DNA from: NIC37A-2 sp050289625
Lineage (GTDB): Bacteria; Myxococcota_A; Polyangia; Polyangiales; Polyangiaceae
Direction of reading: 5' to 3'
Assembly (NCBI GenBank): GCA_050289625.1
Contig: JBNKGC010000029.1
Span: 1 to 45,391, forward strand
Length of the DNA: 45,391 nucleotides
In this document: positions 6,735-15,568 of the stretch, one piece after another
Numbering within the stretch: the first letter of the stretch is position 1
Layout of the letters: every line of letters begins with the position of its first letter
Position numbers and translations under genes: made by a program
The notes under the pieces: generated by a model
What the model was told of the DNA's origin: nothing
Databases searched by the model: none
Seen by the model: only the letters and a program-made list of their open reading frames with translations

Positions 6735-8948
6735 TCACCTCGACGACGGTGAGGCAGCGACTGCTTCGCCGCGCCCCGGATCCCGCACCGGCCCTGCCGG
6801 GGGCGGGACCCGGCGCGATTCGATCACCGGGGGGGTTTGCGGTCCGCGAGCGCCATTGAGCTTAGAAAGGACGCGCTTGGCTGATCGAAACGGAGGGTAG
6901 GGATCCAGGCCGGCGACTTGCTCCTCGAGCTCCGTGCGGGTTCGCTCGAGGCTGACGAGGATCTTCGCCAGGTTTCGTCCTCGCTCGAGATCGACGAGGC
7001 GAACGGCCGTGAGGGTGCTCACGAGACGCGCCGAACGCTGAGCGAGCCGTTTCGCCTCACGCGTGAGCTCGCCCCGCTTGCGAAGTAGAGCTTCGTGGCG
7101 GAGCAGGTGCGTGCGGGCCTCCCGAACCAGGGCTCGTTGCCACTCGGGGAGGGCGGTCTCGCGAACGAGCCGTTCGAGAGTTCGTGAGGTGAGCTGGACG
7201 AAACGGTGACGGCGCGCGAGGCCCTCCTCCACCGTGACAGAGTATTTCTTGGTCTGGGCCCCGGGAACTTCGAAGACCGCGTGGCTGGCCCCCGTTTCGT
7301 CGTCGGAAAACACTCCGTCGCCGCCTTCGATGCGTGCGTTGCGGAATCCGGTCACGGCCCAGTGCACGGTGCGCGAGGCGACTCCGCGGTTCTCCACGGA
7401 AACGGCGTTGCGGACGCGACGCACGTAGTGCTCCACCGGGGCCGTCGTCGAAAACCGGAGCAGGCGCGTCTCGTCGGTGACCCGTTCGTCGCCGTTGCGC
7501 CTAAGCTCGACATCCAGATCGAGACCGAATTGCACCGTGCGCTTCTGGTTTGGTTCGGTGCGTTCGAGGGCCGATTCGCCTGCGAAACCGCCACCCTCGA
7601 ATAGAGCGATGGTCCCGGCGGGTAGGGTTTGCGAGCTCGTGTTGGTCAAAAGGAGACTGCTACGCCCGGCCTTGGCCGGCGCCGGGAAAAACACGATCCG
7701 CCGGGCTTCGACTCCTTCCCGCAAGAAGGGCAGGAGGGCGGATTTTCCCGCGCCGAGGTGCACTGGACTCGGCATGGCGTAGCGGAAGAGAGCACCCACG
7801 CCGTCACCTGCGGCAACAGGCTGCGCAGCCAAGTTGCCGATTGAAAGCAGGGAGCTCTCCTGGATTCGGCTGTCATCGAGCGCGCCGTAGTAGGCAATGC
7901 CTTGACCCCGTCCGCCCGCGCCCACGCCGCCGACCCCACCGAGCCCTGTTCGGTACGTCACGCGGGAGTTGCCATCCCAGTCGTCGTCGGCATTTTGGTG
8001 GAGAAGCTGGGGAACGCTTGGCAGGTGCTCCTCCGGCGTCACCAGTCGACGGTTTGCGTAGCGGGGCGCGGCGAGAGGAAAGAGGAACGAGTCGGGCTGC
8101 CCGTTCACGAGCTCGAGCTGGATCCCCTGCCAGGGCTCCTCGGTGTCGTTGTGAACGAGCGCCCAGCCCTGAAGCAAGGCTTCGTTCTTCGTTACGACGA
8201 GGCGATAGGAGGCGCGCCACAAGGGGGCCTCGGCGACGTAGCCGAGAGTCAGCTCGTGGCCCTTCGTCAGCTTGATTTGGAGAGGGTGCGCCGAGTGATT
8301 CGCGCCCCGTTCGGAGCCCAGGGCTTCCCGAAGGCGCTGGGTGACCGCCGGATCCAGAGGTCGCACCGAAAGCAGGTCGACGGCGGCGAAGCGTTCGAGC
8401 GCTCCGCGGTCGTTCAGCAGGAGCAGGCTCGTGACCTTGCGGCCGACGCAAGTGGAGGCTTTCGTTTGGGCATTGTCGGGCGGTGGCGGCAGACAGCGCT
8501 CGAGGGCACTTCGTTCGGGCGGAACGACCTCCATCAGCTTTCCGGTCGTCGTGGCGTGTTCGGTGCGAATCTCGACTCGGACTCCCGTGAGACTCTCGAG
8601 ATACGTGTCGAAGTCGACTGCATCGTCGTCAGTCGTCGGGAGGCCCGCCAGAGCGCGCCCCCGAGCGACACTCACGACCTGGTCGAACTCCACGCCTGCG
8701 ACCTCTGCCGTGCCCGTCTCGTCCAAGACGACCAAAGACTTCAGCGCATCATCGATGTGTCCGCGCGGGACGGGCAGTTGTGCGGAGTGAACGACGGCGC
8801 CCGAACGCTCGAAGTACCCGACGCCGGCCTCGTACAGGCGGACCCTCCGAAGCGGGAGCACGTCGCGCGAAGTGGCCTGCGCCCTCGCCGCGCCGCTTGC
8901 GGACGAGCAGGCAAGCCACACCGCGACCCATCGAAGTCGGGTGTTCAT
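6735..8948 (-). CDS. DUF4139 (MuiA-like) exported protein
   Basis: A 737-residue protein with a short signal peptide (WVAVWLACSSASGAARAQA). The N-terminal part contains LYEAGVGYFERSG-type beta sequence; the middle and C-terminal parts show the DUF4139 pattern (WRASYRLVV..., LVHNDTEEPWQG, ALFEGGGFAGE), as in the so-called mucoidy inhibitor A family. There is a helical coiled-coil segment near residues 610-690. Family members are exported proteins of poorly known biochemical role. The ATG at 8948 was chosen because the signal peptide starts there; the frame is open 162 bp further upstream into the CAP gene. It follows the CAP lipoprotein by 50 bp on the same strand, so the two may be cotranscribed. 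Confidence 0.8.
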   Translation of the reverse strand: MNTRLRWVAVWLACSSASGAARAQATSRDVLPLRRVRLYEAGVGYFERSGAVVHSAQLPVPRGHIDDALKSLVVLDETGTAEVAGVEFDQVVSVARGRALAGLPTTDDDAVDFDTYLESLTGVRVEIRTEHATTTGKLMEVVPPERSALERCLPPPPDNAQTKASTCVGRKVTSLLLLNDRGALERFAAVDLLSVRPLDPAVTQRLREALGSERGANHSAHPLQIKLTKGHELTLGYVAEAPLWRASYRLVVTKNEALLQGWALVHNDTEEPWQGIQLELVNGQPDSFLFPLAAPRYANRRLVTPEEHLPSVPQLLHQNADDDWDGNSRVTYRTGLGGVGGVGAGGRGQGIAYYGALDDSRIQESSLLSIGNLAAQPVAAGDGVGALFRYAMPSPVHLGAGKSALLPFLREGVEARRIVFFPAPAKAGRSSLLLTNTSSQTLPAGTIALFEGGGFAGESALERTEPNQKRTVQFGLDLDVELRRNGDERVTDETRLLRFSTTAPVEHYVRRVRNAVSVENRGVASRTVHWAVTGFRNARIEGGDGVFSDDETGASHAVFEVPGAQTKKYSVTVEEGLARRHRFVQLTSRTLERLVRETALPEWQRALVREARTHLLRHEALLRKRGELTREAKRLAQRSARLVSTLTAVRLVDLERGRNLAKILVSLERTRTELEEQVAGLDPYPPFRSAKRVLSKLNGARGPQTPPVIESRRVPPPAGPVRDPGRGEAVAASPSSR

Positions 8949-8998
8949 CTCTGCTCGAACCGACAGCGCCGGAGACTGGATGTTCCCGGGGCGAGCTC

Positions 8999-9991
8999 TC
9001 AGTAGGGCGCCGCGAGCCCATTTCCTCCTGGCCCGTACTGGCAGACGGTCAGGGTCCCTTGGTAGGTCTGCCCGTCGACTTCGAACGGGACGTTGTCCTT
9101 TCGGCCGCACCCGATCCAGATGGATTCACGCCATACCACCTGGGTGTAATGCCCCCCGCACTGGCTCAAGGTGCAACCTTGCGCCTCGTCCCAGGCCCAC
9201 CCCTCGTACACGAAGGAGTGGGGTTCCGAATATTGCCCTCCTCCGACGGCCATGTTCTCGCCATGGTACCCGTTGTGGTGAGTGCTTTGATAGGTTCGGA
9301 ACTGTTGCGAGCTGTGCCCGTCGGACCAGTCGTCCACGGCGTCGGCCCACTCTTGGGCCTTGGCCGCGATGAAGGGATCCCAACCCACCATGGCAATCGG
9401 GGGATCGGGGACTGGCTGACCTGCGAACTCGCCCAGGTTGACCTGGCTGCGCACCAGATTGTGTTCGTGGACGATGTCCCAACACAACTCACCTTCGTAG
9501 CAGTCGCAGGTGGAGCCATCCCCAGCGCAGATGCCACAGGCGTCCACGGTCTGTCCTGCCGAGCAACCCGTGCCGTCCCCCTCGTGGGACCCCAACGCCG
9601 GCTCTCCCGGGTCGGTCATGGGCCCACCACCGTCGCCTGTAGCAGTCCCACCTCCGCCAGTGGCGGTGCTGGAGCCCGAACCCACGACGCCGCCCGAGCC
9701 CGAGTCACTCGATCCAGAACCGAGTCCTCCCGTGCCGGCCCCGCCGCTGGCGACGCCGCCGCTGCCCTGACTAGGGCCGCCACCCGACGCGGTTTCACTT
9801 CCCGCTCCACCCGTGTTCGACCCTTGCGCGCCGGAGCCCACACTCGAATCGGCTCCGTACCCCGCGTCCCCGCCGGTAGCGCCCGAGTCATCGTTGCCGG
9901 AACAAGCCGAAAGAATGGCAAGGGCACTCAGAGTCAGGGTTGCCTGCGAAAGAATCCGGTGATGGGTTGCTCGGGACAGGGCGTTGCTCAC
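8999..9991 (-). CDS. CAP/SCP-domain lipoprotein
   Basis: A 330-residue secreted lipoprotein: lipobox LSAC with the acylated Cys at 30, a low-complexity Gly/Ser/Thr linker (about 31-130), a short Cys-rich segment with an ACGICAGDG motif, and a C-terminal CAP domain (about 170-330). CAP hallmarks are visible: HNLVRSQV, GENMAVG, GHYTQVVWRES and the CQYGPGGN end. CAP proteins (PR-1/SCP family) are extracellular and bind lipids or act as structural modules; the substrate here is unknown. The GTG at 9991 is decided by a perfect GGAGG ribosome binding site. The linker length suggests display at the cell surface. The Cys-rich motif is common in myxobacterial surface proteins. Confidence 0.9.
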   Translation of the reverse strand: MSNALSRATHHRILSQATLTLSALAILSACSGNDDSGATGGDAGYGADSSVGSGAQGSNTGGAGSETASGGGPSQGSGGVASGGAGTGGLGSGSSDSGSGGVVGSGSSTATGGGGTATGDGGGPMTDPGEPALGSHEGDGTGCSAGQTVDACGICAGDGSTCDCYEGELCWDIVHEHNLVRSQVNLGEFAGQPVPDPPIAMVGWDPFIAAKAQEWADAVDDWSDGHSSQQFRTYQSTHHNGYHGENMAVGGGQYSEPHSFVYEGWAWDEAQGCTLSQCGGHYTQVVWRESIWIGCGRKDNVPFEVDGQTYQGTLTVCQYGPGGNGLAAPY

Positions 9992-10150
9992 GATTCACCT
10001 CCGAGGGGTCGAGATCAAAGTCTGATCGCGACCCTCTCATGGTGACGTGAGCGCCGTAGAATCATGCTGAAAATTGAGGGAAAAGGTCGGAATCGGGATG
10101 GGTCGTTTCGTGCGAGCGTAAGTTCTCAGTCCAGGCGGAGTTCTCGGGTC

Positions 10151-11704
10151 CTAGGGCGACACGTTCGCGTCGCGCCCCAGCGCGTGTTCGAGGCGAACTC
10201 GGGCGATGCGCTGGTCGATGAGCGCCTGAACCCACTCGAGGCGAGCTCGCACCACTTCGGTTTCGGCGTTCAGGACCTCCACGATGCTCGCCTTGCCGAA
10301 GTCGTACATCTCGCGGCGCACCCGGTAGGCCTCCTCGGCGGCGCGCCGGCGCGTCGCGGCGCTGGGCAAGGCGGTGTCCGCTCGACGCACTGCGGTCCAG
10401 GCGGCGCTCACTTCCTGGCGCAGGGCTTGCTCGAGTGCGTCACGGTCGGCCGTGACGCGCTCGCGTTCGGCGGCGGTGCGACTGGCGCGGGCTTCGGTCA
10501 CGGCCCAGTCGTTGGGGGTCCAGGTGAGTTGGGCGCCGATGTCCCAAGTCGCGCGAAAGCCTTCCTCGGGAGGCAGGAAGCGATAGTTCGGGTTCGCGTA
10601 GTAGCCGTTCGCGAAGAGGTCGAGCTTGGGTAGGGCTTCGGCGCGGGTGGCGCTCTCCTGGTGACCGAGCGCTCGGGCGGAGGCCTCGTACGCGCGGAGC
10701 TCGAGGCGCTTTCGGCGTGCTTCGTCGTACAAGCTCTCGAGAGAGGCGCTCTCGTGATTCGGAAGCGGACGGAGCAGGTCGACCGGCAGCGCGAGCGGCT
10801 CGCTGGGGTCCGCCCCCGTCAGGATTCGGAGCTCCGCCTCCGCGCGCTCGGTGGAAAGCTGCGCGCTCTGCAAGAGCCCCTCGGCAGCAGCGACGCGAGC
10901 TTCCGCGTCGAGGACGTCGACTTGGACGCTGCGGCCCACGTCGAAGCGATCGCGGGCGGCCCGCTGCTGTGCCTCGGCGCTTGCGATGGTTTGGTCCGAC
11001 ACGGCTTCGGCGAGCCGCGCCTGGGCCACGCCGTAGTAGGCGAGGCGCGCATTGGCGGCGACCTGCAGCTCTTCGGCGCGCTGCCTGAGGCGCGCCGCCT
11101 CTTCGGAAGCTTTCGCCGAATCGGTCAGCTGGCTCACCCGAAAGACGTAGTCGGTGATCGGAGCGACCAACTGCGCTTGCAGCAGGAAGATGTTCGTGAA
11201 GGCGGGGAAGGTCGATTCCACCTTCACGAGCTGGGTTCCGGGGGGAAGCGGTCCGTCGGGAGCCCCGGGCGCGGCAACGAGGGGGCCGAGACCGGGCTGC
11301 TGATAGGGAGAGAGGTGCGTGTACCGTGCCGTGAGGGTGAGTCGAGGCCACCACGCCAGATCCGCTTGGCGCGTGGCGGCCGCCTCGGCCGCGCGGGATT
11401 TCTTTCGAGCGCGTACCGAGGCGCTCGCCTGAACGCTGCGGCGAGCCGCCTCTTCGGAAGACAGGACCGTGCCATCCGCCGGGCCCCGGAGGCGGGTAGC
11501 GAGCGAACCTTCGAAGTCGACCGCGTGCGCTGTGGCTCGCACCGGCTCCACCTCGCGTTGCGAGGACTCGCTTTCTGCAGCCGTGGCTTGGCCTGACGGA
11601 GCCGCCGCCGAGGGAGTCTGAGCGAAGGCTCCCGGGGTCGCACAGATCAGCAGCATCCAAGCCAGGGGCACCGCAGCGAGCTTACTGCACTCAGGGCGTC
11701 TCAT
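10151..11704 (-). CDS. TolC-family outer-membrane efflux protein
   Basis: A 517-residue outer-membrane channel subunit. It has a signal peptide (AVPLAWMLLICATPGAFAQ), then the long helical repeats of the TolC fold: two related halves with coiled-coil helices and short barrel strands (for example LARYYGVAQ-type and FANGYYANPNYRF segments). TolC trimers form the outer-membrane and periplasmic duct of tripartite exporters. The start at 11704 has a GGAGGA ribosome binding site and overlaps the end of the TetR gene by 14 bp. It is the last gene of the exporter operon, downstream of the adaptor, ATPase, permease and repressor, which makes its partner assignment unusually clear. The substrate cannot be read from sequence. 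Confidence 0.9.
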   Translation of the reverse strand: MRRPECSKLAAVPLAWMLLICATPGAFAQTPSAAAPSGQATAAESESSQREVEPVRATAHAVDFEGSLATRLRGPADGTVLSSEEAARRSVQASASVRARKKSRAAEAAATRQADLAWWPRLTLTARYTHLSPYQQPGLGPLVAAPGAPDGPLPPGTQLVKVESTFPAFTNIFLLQAQLVAPITDYVFRVSQLTDSAKASEEAARLRQRAEELQVAANARLAYYGVAQARLAEAVSDQTIASAEAQQRAARDRFDVGRSVQVDVLDAEARVAAAEGLLQSAQLSTERAEAELRILTGADPSEPLALPVDLLRPLPNHESASLESLYDEARRKRLELRAYEASARALGHQESATRAEALPKLDLFANGYYANPNYRFLPPEEGFRATWDIGAQLTWTPNDWAVTEARASRTAAERERVTADRDALEQALRQEVSAAWTAVRRADTALPSAATRRRAAEEAYRVRREMYDFGKASIVEVLNAETEVVRARLEWVQALIDQRIARVRLEHALGRDANVSP

Positions 11705-12326
11705 CGTCTCCTCCAGCAGCGGGGGCGGGGGCAGAGAGCCCACACAAGAAAATTTCGGCGAGTTCCGCGGGCAGCTTCATTGGCGGCGGAGTGGCACCTG
11801 CCGGAAGGCGACTCGAAAGTACGGGGAGAGCGAACTGCGGTAGCGCTCCGATGCCGAGCAAGCACGCGACGACGATCAGAGGGTGATGGCTCGGGTGCAC
11901 GTGACCGCTCTGGATGCCGCGCACCGACATCTGAACGAGCAGCGGAATGTGCCCGGCCTCGAACCGGGCGATCAACTTGGAAAGCCGGGCGGTCGAGCTG
12001 AGCGCCTCACGCACCAACAGACGGATCACCGAGCGTTCTTGGTCCGAAAGCTCGCTGATGAAATCGTAGAGCCGGCGTACTTGCGTCGGAAATTCGCCCG
12101 GCGTGAGCGCCTTCTCGAGGCGCTCCAGAAGTCCGGCGTAGGCGCTCTCCACCACCCCGAGGAACAGATCGTCCTTGGCGGGGAAGTAGTAGTAAACCAT
12201 CCCGATGTTGGTCCCGGCCGCCCGTGCGATCGAGCGGAGCGAAGCGCCGTCGACTCCCTTGTCGAGGAACTCCTCGAGGGCTGCGGCGACCAGGCGAGGG
12301 CGAATGTCACTGCGGGGACGAGGCAT
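11691..12326 (-). CDS. TetR-family repressor of the exporter operon
   Basis: A 211-residue TetR protein. The N-terminal DNA-binding domain (about 8-55) includes the helix-turn-helix SLRSIARAAGTNIGMVYYYF followed by the KDDLF segment typical of the family. The remaining helical part should bind a ligand and dimerise. The gene is embedded in the exporter operon between permease and tolC; its ATG shares one base with the permease stop. E. coli has a comparable arrangement, a TetR regulator (CecR) with the YbhGFSR exporter, but there the regulator comes first. A repressor coded inside the operon would give negative feedback. Its operator is most likely near 15510-15550, upstream of the adaptor gene, although no clear palindrome stands out there. 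Confidence 0.92.
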   Translation of the reverse strand: MPRPRSDIRPRLVAAALEEFLDKGVDGASLRSIARAAGTNIGMVYYYFPAKDDLFLGVVESAYAGLLERLEKALTPGEFPTQVRRLYDFISELSDQERSVIRLLVREALSSTARLSKLIARFEAGHIPLLVQMSVRGIQSGHVHPSHHPLIVVACLLGIGALPQFALPVLSSRLPAGATPPPMKLPAELAEIFLCGLSAPAPAAGGDDETP

Positions 12327-13453
12327 CAGGCGAGCTTTTTCTGGAATCGGGTGGAGGCGATGAGCACGAAGGCAACGAGAGCACCGAGGAGCCAGTAGAA
12401 GTCGGGCAAGAGGTCGACGAGGCCACTGCCCTTGAGCACCACACCGCGAACGATTCGGAGGAAGTGCGTGAGGGGAAGGACTTGCGCGAGCCACTGCACG
12501 GGACGGGGCATGGCTTCGAACGGGAACATGAACCCGCTCAGCAAGATGTTGGGCAGCAGGAAGAAGAAAGACATCTGCATCGCCTGCTGTTGGGTTTTCG
12601 CCAGGGTCGAAAACACCATGCCGATTGCAAGATTGGCGGCGATGAAGAAGATCGCGAGGCCGTAGAGCACGAGCCAGTTGCCCGCGAAGAGCACGTCGAA
12701 GACGACGCGCCCCGCAAGCAAGATCAGCGTCATCTGCACGTAGCCGACGAGCACGTAGGGGAGGATCTTCCCGATGACCAACTCGGAACGGCGCATCGGC
12801 GAAACGATGAGCTGTTCGAGGGTGCCCCGTTCCCGCTCTCGGGCGATAGCCATCGACGTGAACATCACCATCGTCAGGGTGAGGATCACGCCCGCCAGGC
12901 CCGGCACGATGTAGACGGCGGTGCGAAGATCGCCGTTGTACCAAATGCTCGCTTCGAGGGAGACGGGCTGGAGGGGCACGCGCGATCCGGATTCTGCCAG
13001 GCGCCCTTGGGTCAGCTCGGCGCTGCGCGCCTGCGTTACGCCGATGGCCGTGTCGCGAGCGCTTCCCACCGTCAGCGGGTCGGTGCCGTCGATGATGAGC
13101 TGCGCCTCGACGGGGAGACCTCGCACTACGTCCGAGCCGAAGCGGGCAGGAACGACGATGGCGACTCGTGCTTCGCCTCGCTGAAAAGCCATCTTCACGT
13201 CTTCGTAGCCGCGCACGCGGCCGCGCACGTCGTAAAAGCCCGTCGCGACCATGCGCTGAACGAGATCGCGGGACTCGCGGCTGTCGTCCTGGTCGTAAAC
13301 GACGGTCGGAATGTGCCGGACGTCCGTGTTGATCGCGTAGCCGAACAACAGGAGCTGCATCAGCGGCAACACCACCATCATGGCGAGGGTGAGGCGGTCG
13401 CGACGAACCTGCAGGAATTCCTTCCAGGCGATGACGAGGATGCGCCCGATCAC
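12326..13453 (-). CDS. ABC-2 type permease of the exporter
   Basis: A 375-residue inner-membrane protein of the ABC-2/YhhJ type: one N-terminal membrane helix (MVVLPLMQLLLFGYAI), a large periplasmic domain (about 45-170), then about five more membrane helices, with the SMAIARERERGTLEQL motif (about 200-216) that links to the ATPase. It begins with a GTG overlapping the ATPase stop by 4 bp. Related E. coli systems have two such permeases (YbhS and YbhR); here there is only one, so the transporter is probably a homodimer. Related systems export drugs and other small molecules. Confidence 0.92.
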   Translation of the reverse strand: MIGRILVIAWKEFLQVRRDRLTLAMMVVLPLMQLLLFGYAINTDVRHIPTVVYDQDDSRESRDLVQRMVATGFYDVRGRVRGYEDVKMAFQRGEARVAIVVPARFGSDVVRGLPVEAQLIIDGTDPLTVGSARDTAIGVTQARSAELTQGRLAESGSRVPLQPVSLEASIWYNGDLRTAVYIVPGLAGVILTLTMVMFTSMAIARERERGTLEQLIVSPMRRSELVIGKILPYVLVGYVQMTLILLAGRVVFDVLFAGNWLVLYGLAIFFIAANLAIGMVFSTLAKTQQQAMQMSFFFLLPNILLSGFMFPFEAMPRPVQWLAQVLPLTHFLRIVRGVVLKGSGLVDLLPDFYWLLGALVAFVLIASTRFQKKLA

Positions 13454-14475
13454 GACACTTGCCCCCCGCTCGTGCCCCCTCCGTCCGCGGCCCCACCGTC
13501 AGCGGCCCGCGTGCCTTCGTCATCCTCGGCGAGCTGTTCGTTCACCATCGAAACGAAGGCATCCTCGACGTCGACGCGGCTCGTTCGATAGCCGGTCGCC
13601 GTGATTCCGGCCTCGGTGAGCAAGCGCTTGGCCAGGTCCACCGGATTACGCTCGCCACGCACCACCACGCGCAGCGAGTGTCCGAAATGCGAAACTTGGT
13701 CCACGTCCGGTGCCGCGCGGAGCACCTCGGCGGCGCGCGATGCCTCGTCCGCTTCGAGCTCGACGGCGCCCAGGCCACGGCTTTCGACCACCTCGGTCGG
13801 GGTCCCGATGGCCAGCACCTCCCCGCGAAAGATGAAAGCGAGGCGGTGGCAACGCTCGGCCTCGTCCATGTAGTGAGTCGTCACCAGGATGGTGGTTCCG
13901 TGCTGGGCGAGGTTGTGGATGCGTTCCCAGAAGTCCCGGCGACTCACGGGATCCACGCCCGCTGTGGGCTCGTCGAGGAACAGGAGGGGCGGCTCGTGGA
14001 TGGTGGACGAGGCCAGGGCGACCCGCTGTTTCCAGCCGCCCGAGAGGGTGCCGGCGATCTGGTGGCGGCGCGCTCCGAGACCGGTTCGCTCCAGGGTTTC
14101 CTCGACGCGCTGGCGTCTGCGGGCCCGCCGAACACCATAGAGCCCGGCGAAGAAGCGGAGGTTCTCTTCGACGGTGAGATCCTCGTACAGGCTGAAACGC
14201 TGGGTCATGTACCCGATGCGCTCTTTGACGCGATCCGGTTCGCGCGCGACGTCGTAGCCCACCACTCGTCCCGAGCCCGACGTCGGATCGAGGATGCCGC
14301 ACAGCATGCGGATCGTCGTCGACTTGCCCGCGCCGTTCGGCCCGAGCACCCCGAAGATTTCGCCGCGGCGCACCGTGAGTGACACGTCGCGCACCGCCAC
14401 CAGGTCGCCGAAGCGGCGACTCAGGCCGTGCGCCTCGATGACAGGCTCGGACGAGGCGGTGGCGCCAGCGTTCAT
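13450..14475 (-). CDS. ABC transporter ATP-binding protein of the exporter
   Basis: A 341-residue ATPase with one nucleotide-binding domain: Walker A GPNGAGKS (45-52), Q-loop Gln92, signature LSGGW (144-148), Walker B LFLDE (165-169) and switch His201. After the domain, residues 225-330 form an extra C-terminal region of the DrrA type, often found in ABC-2 exporters. It should pair with the permease coded directly after it and energise export. The ATG at 14475 overlaps the adaptor stop by 4 bp, a coupling signal. Unlike YbhF of E. coli, it has one rather than two fused domains, which again suggests homodimers. Confidence 0.95.
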   Translation of the reverse strand: MNAGATASSEPVIEAHGLSRRFGDLVAVRDVSLTVRRGEIFGVLGPNGAGKSTTIRMLCGILDPTSGSGRVVGYDVAREPDRVKERIGYMTQRFSLYEDLTVEENLRFFAGLYGVRRARRRQRVEETLERTGLGARRHQIAGTLSGGWKQRVALASSTIHEPPLLFLDEPTAGVDPVSRRDFWERIHNLAQHGTTILVTTHYMDEAERCHRLAFIFRGEVLAIGTPTEVVESRGLGAVELEADEASRAAEVLRAAPDVDQVSHFGHSLRVVVRGERNPVDLAKRLLTEAGITATGYRTSRVDVEDAFVSMVNEQLAEDDEGTRAADGGAADGGGTSGGQVS

Positions 14476-15509
14476 GGCGCCGCCCAGGTGACGAAGGCGG
14501 GGACCCCCGCGAACAGCTCGTGCTTCGGATCGTCGACTCGCACCCGGACGCGCACGACGAGGTTTGGCCGCTCGCGTTCGCTGAAGAGGTAGCGCGGTGT
14601 GAACTCGGTCTGACGCGCGACGTGCTCGACGACGCCGGAGAACACCCGGTCGATGGCGTCGATTCGGATCTCGGCGTGTCGCCCGACGCGGACCCCGGTG
14701 AGTTCACCCTGCGGGACGAACACATCCACGTAGGGGTGATCGACGTCGCCGAGGGTGGCCACAGGAGTACCAGGAGCCACGGTTTCTCCCGGCTCGGCGT
14801 GCACTTCGAGGATTTGGCCGGCGATGGGCGCGTGGAGCACGTGGCGCTCGAGACGCTCGCTCTGGAGCTTCACGTTCGACCGAACCGCCGCGGCTTGGCT
14901 CTTGGCGCGGGAGATCTCTTCGTTGCGCGCGCCGCTCTTCAGCGAGGCCAGCTGCGCCTCCAAAGCGCTCCGCTCGGCCTTTGCGCGCGAAAGATCGTGG
15001 ACGAGGTCGTCGACGACGGCGCGCGGCGTGACGCCTCGCTCGCTGAGCGCCCGTTCTCGGTTCAGGTTTTCCTCGATCCGTGCCTCGACGGCCCGCGCGG
15101 CGGCCACCTGAGCGGCGAGCGCGCTGACGTCCTGACGTTTGGGTCCGGCCTCCAACAGATCCACCTGGGCTTTGGCGGCGCGCAACTCGTCTTCGCGGGC
15201 CTCCCGAGACGCCCGATCGAGGGTCTCGTCGAGGCGAGCGATCAGTTGTCCAGCCTGGACCGTGTCCCCCCGCTCGACAGGGCGCTCGGCGAGGCGTCCC
15301 GGGAACTCGAACGACAGGATCGTCTCCTCCAGCTCCACGACGCCCTGGAGCGCGCCGGTTTTCGAGAGGTCGTCGTCTTCACAGCCGAGGGACGCGGTCG
15401 AAATGAGCAGGGTGAGGGCCAGCCCGATCGTCCTCGCGCACCGACCGGGAACCTCCTCCGGGGCACGCCGGGGAGCGACGTCGGTGGGGATCGATCGTCG
15501 AATAAGCAT
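14472..15509 (-). CDS. HlyD-family periplasmic adaptor lipoprotein
   Basis: A 345-residue membrane-fusion protein. A lipobox (ASLGC) places an acylated Cys at 43, so it is probably anchored to the inner membrane by lipid rather than by a helix. It then has a lipoyl half (FPGRLAERPVERGDTVQAGQLIARLD), a coiled-coil hairpin (about 100-210), the second lipoyl half (VLHAPIAGQILEVHAEPGETV) and the C-terminal beta domain. The adaptor joins the ABC pump to TolC. The ATG at 15509 is the first gene start of the operon. No ribosome binding site is visible because the promoter candidate places the transcript start about 2 nt before the ATG (see the promoter entry). Confidence 0.9.
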   Translation of the reverse strand: MLIRRSIPTDVAPRRAPEEVPGRCARTIGLALTLLISTASLGCEDDDLSKTGALQGVVELEETILSFEFPGRLAERPVERGDTVQAGQLIARLDETLDRASREAREDELRAAKAQVDLLEAGPKRQDVSALAAQVAAARAVEARIEENLNRERALSERGVTPRAVVDDLVHDLSRAKAERSALEAQLASLKSGARNEEISRAKSQAAAVRSNVKLQSERLERHVLHAPIAGQILEVHAEPGETVAPGTPVATLGDVDHPYVDVFVPQGELTGVRVGRHAEIRIDAIDRVFSGVVEHVARQTEFTPRYLFSERERPNLVVRVRVRVDDPKHELFAGVPAFVTWAAP

Positions 15510-15517
15510 ACGACTGA

Positions 15518-15546
15518 TTAATAAAGGAGGCGCACACGGAGGGCAA
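15518..15546 (-). promoter_or_regulatory. Candidate promoter of the exporter operon
   Basis: Minus-strand TTGCCC (15541-15546), 17-bp spacer and TATTAA (15518-15523), in a locally AT-rich stretch unlike the surrounding DNA. It lies between the EBP gene and the adaptor gene. Transcription would start near 15511, only about 2 nt before the adaptor ATG. This stretch is also the best place to seek the TetR operator. Confidence 0.45.
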
Positions 15547-15568
15547 GCCCGTCTCTCAGCGACTGGCT

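Noticed and set aside
11691..13523. 610-codon open frame over tetR and the permease
   Set aside because: Only its last 211 codons match the TetR family; the rest is a shadow of the permease frame.
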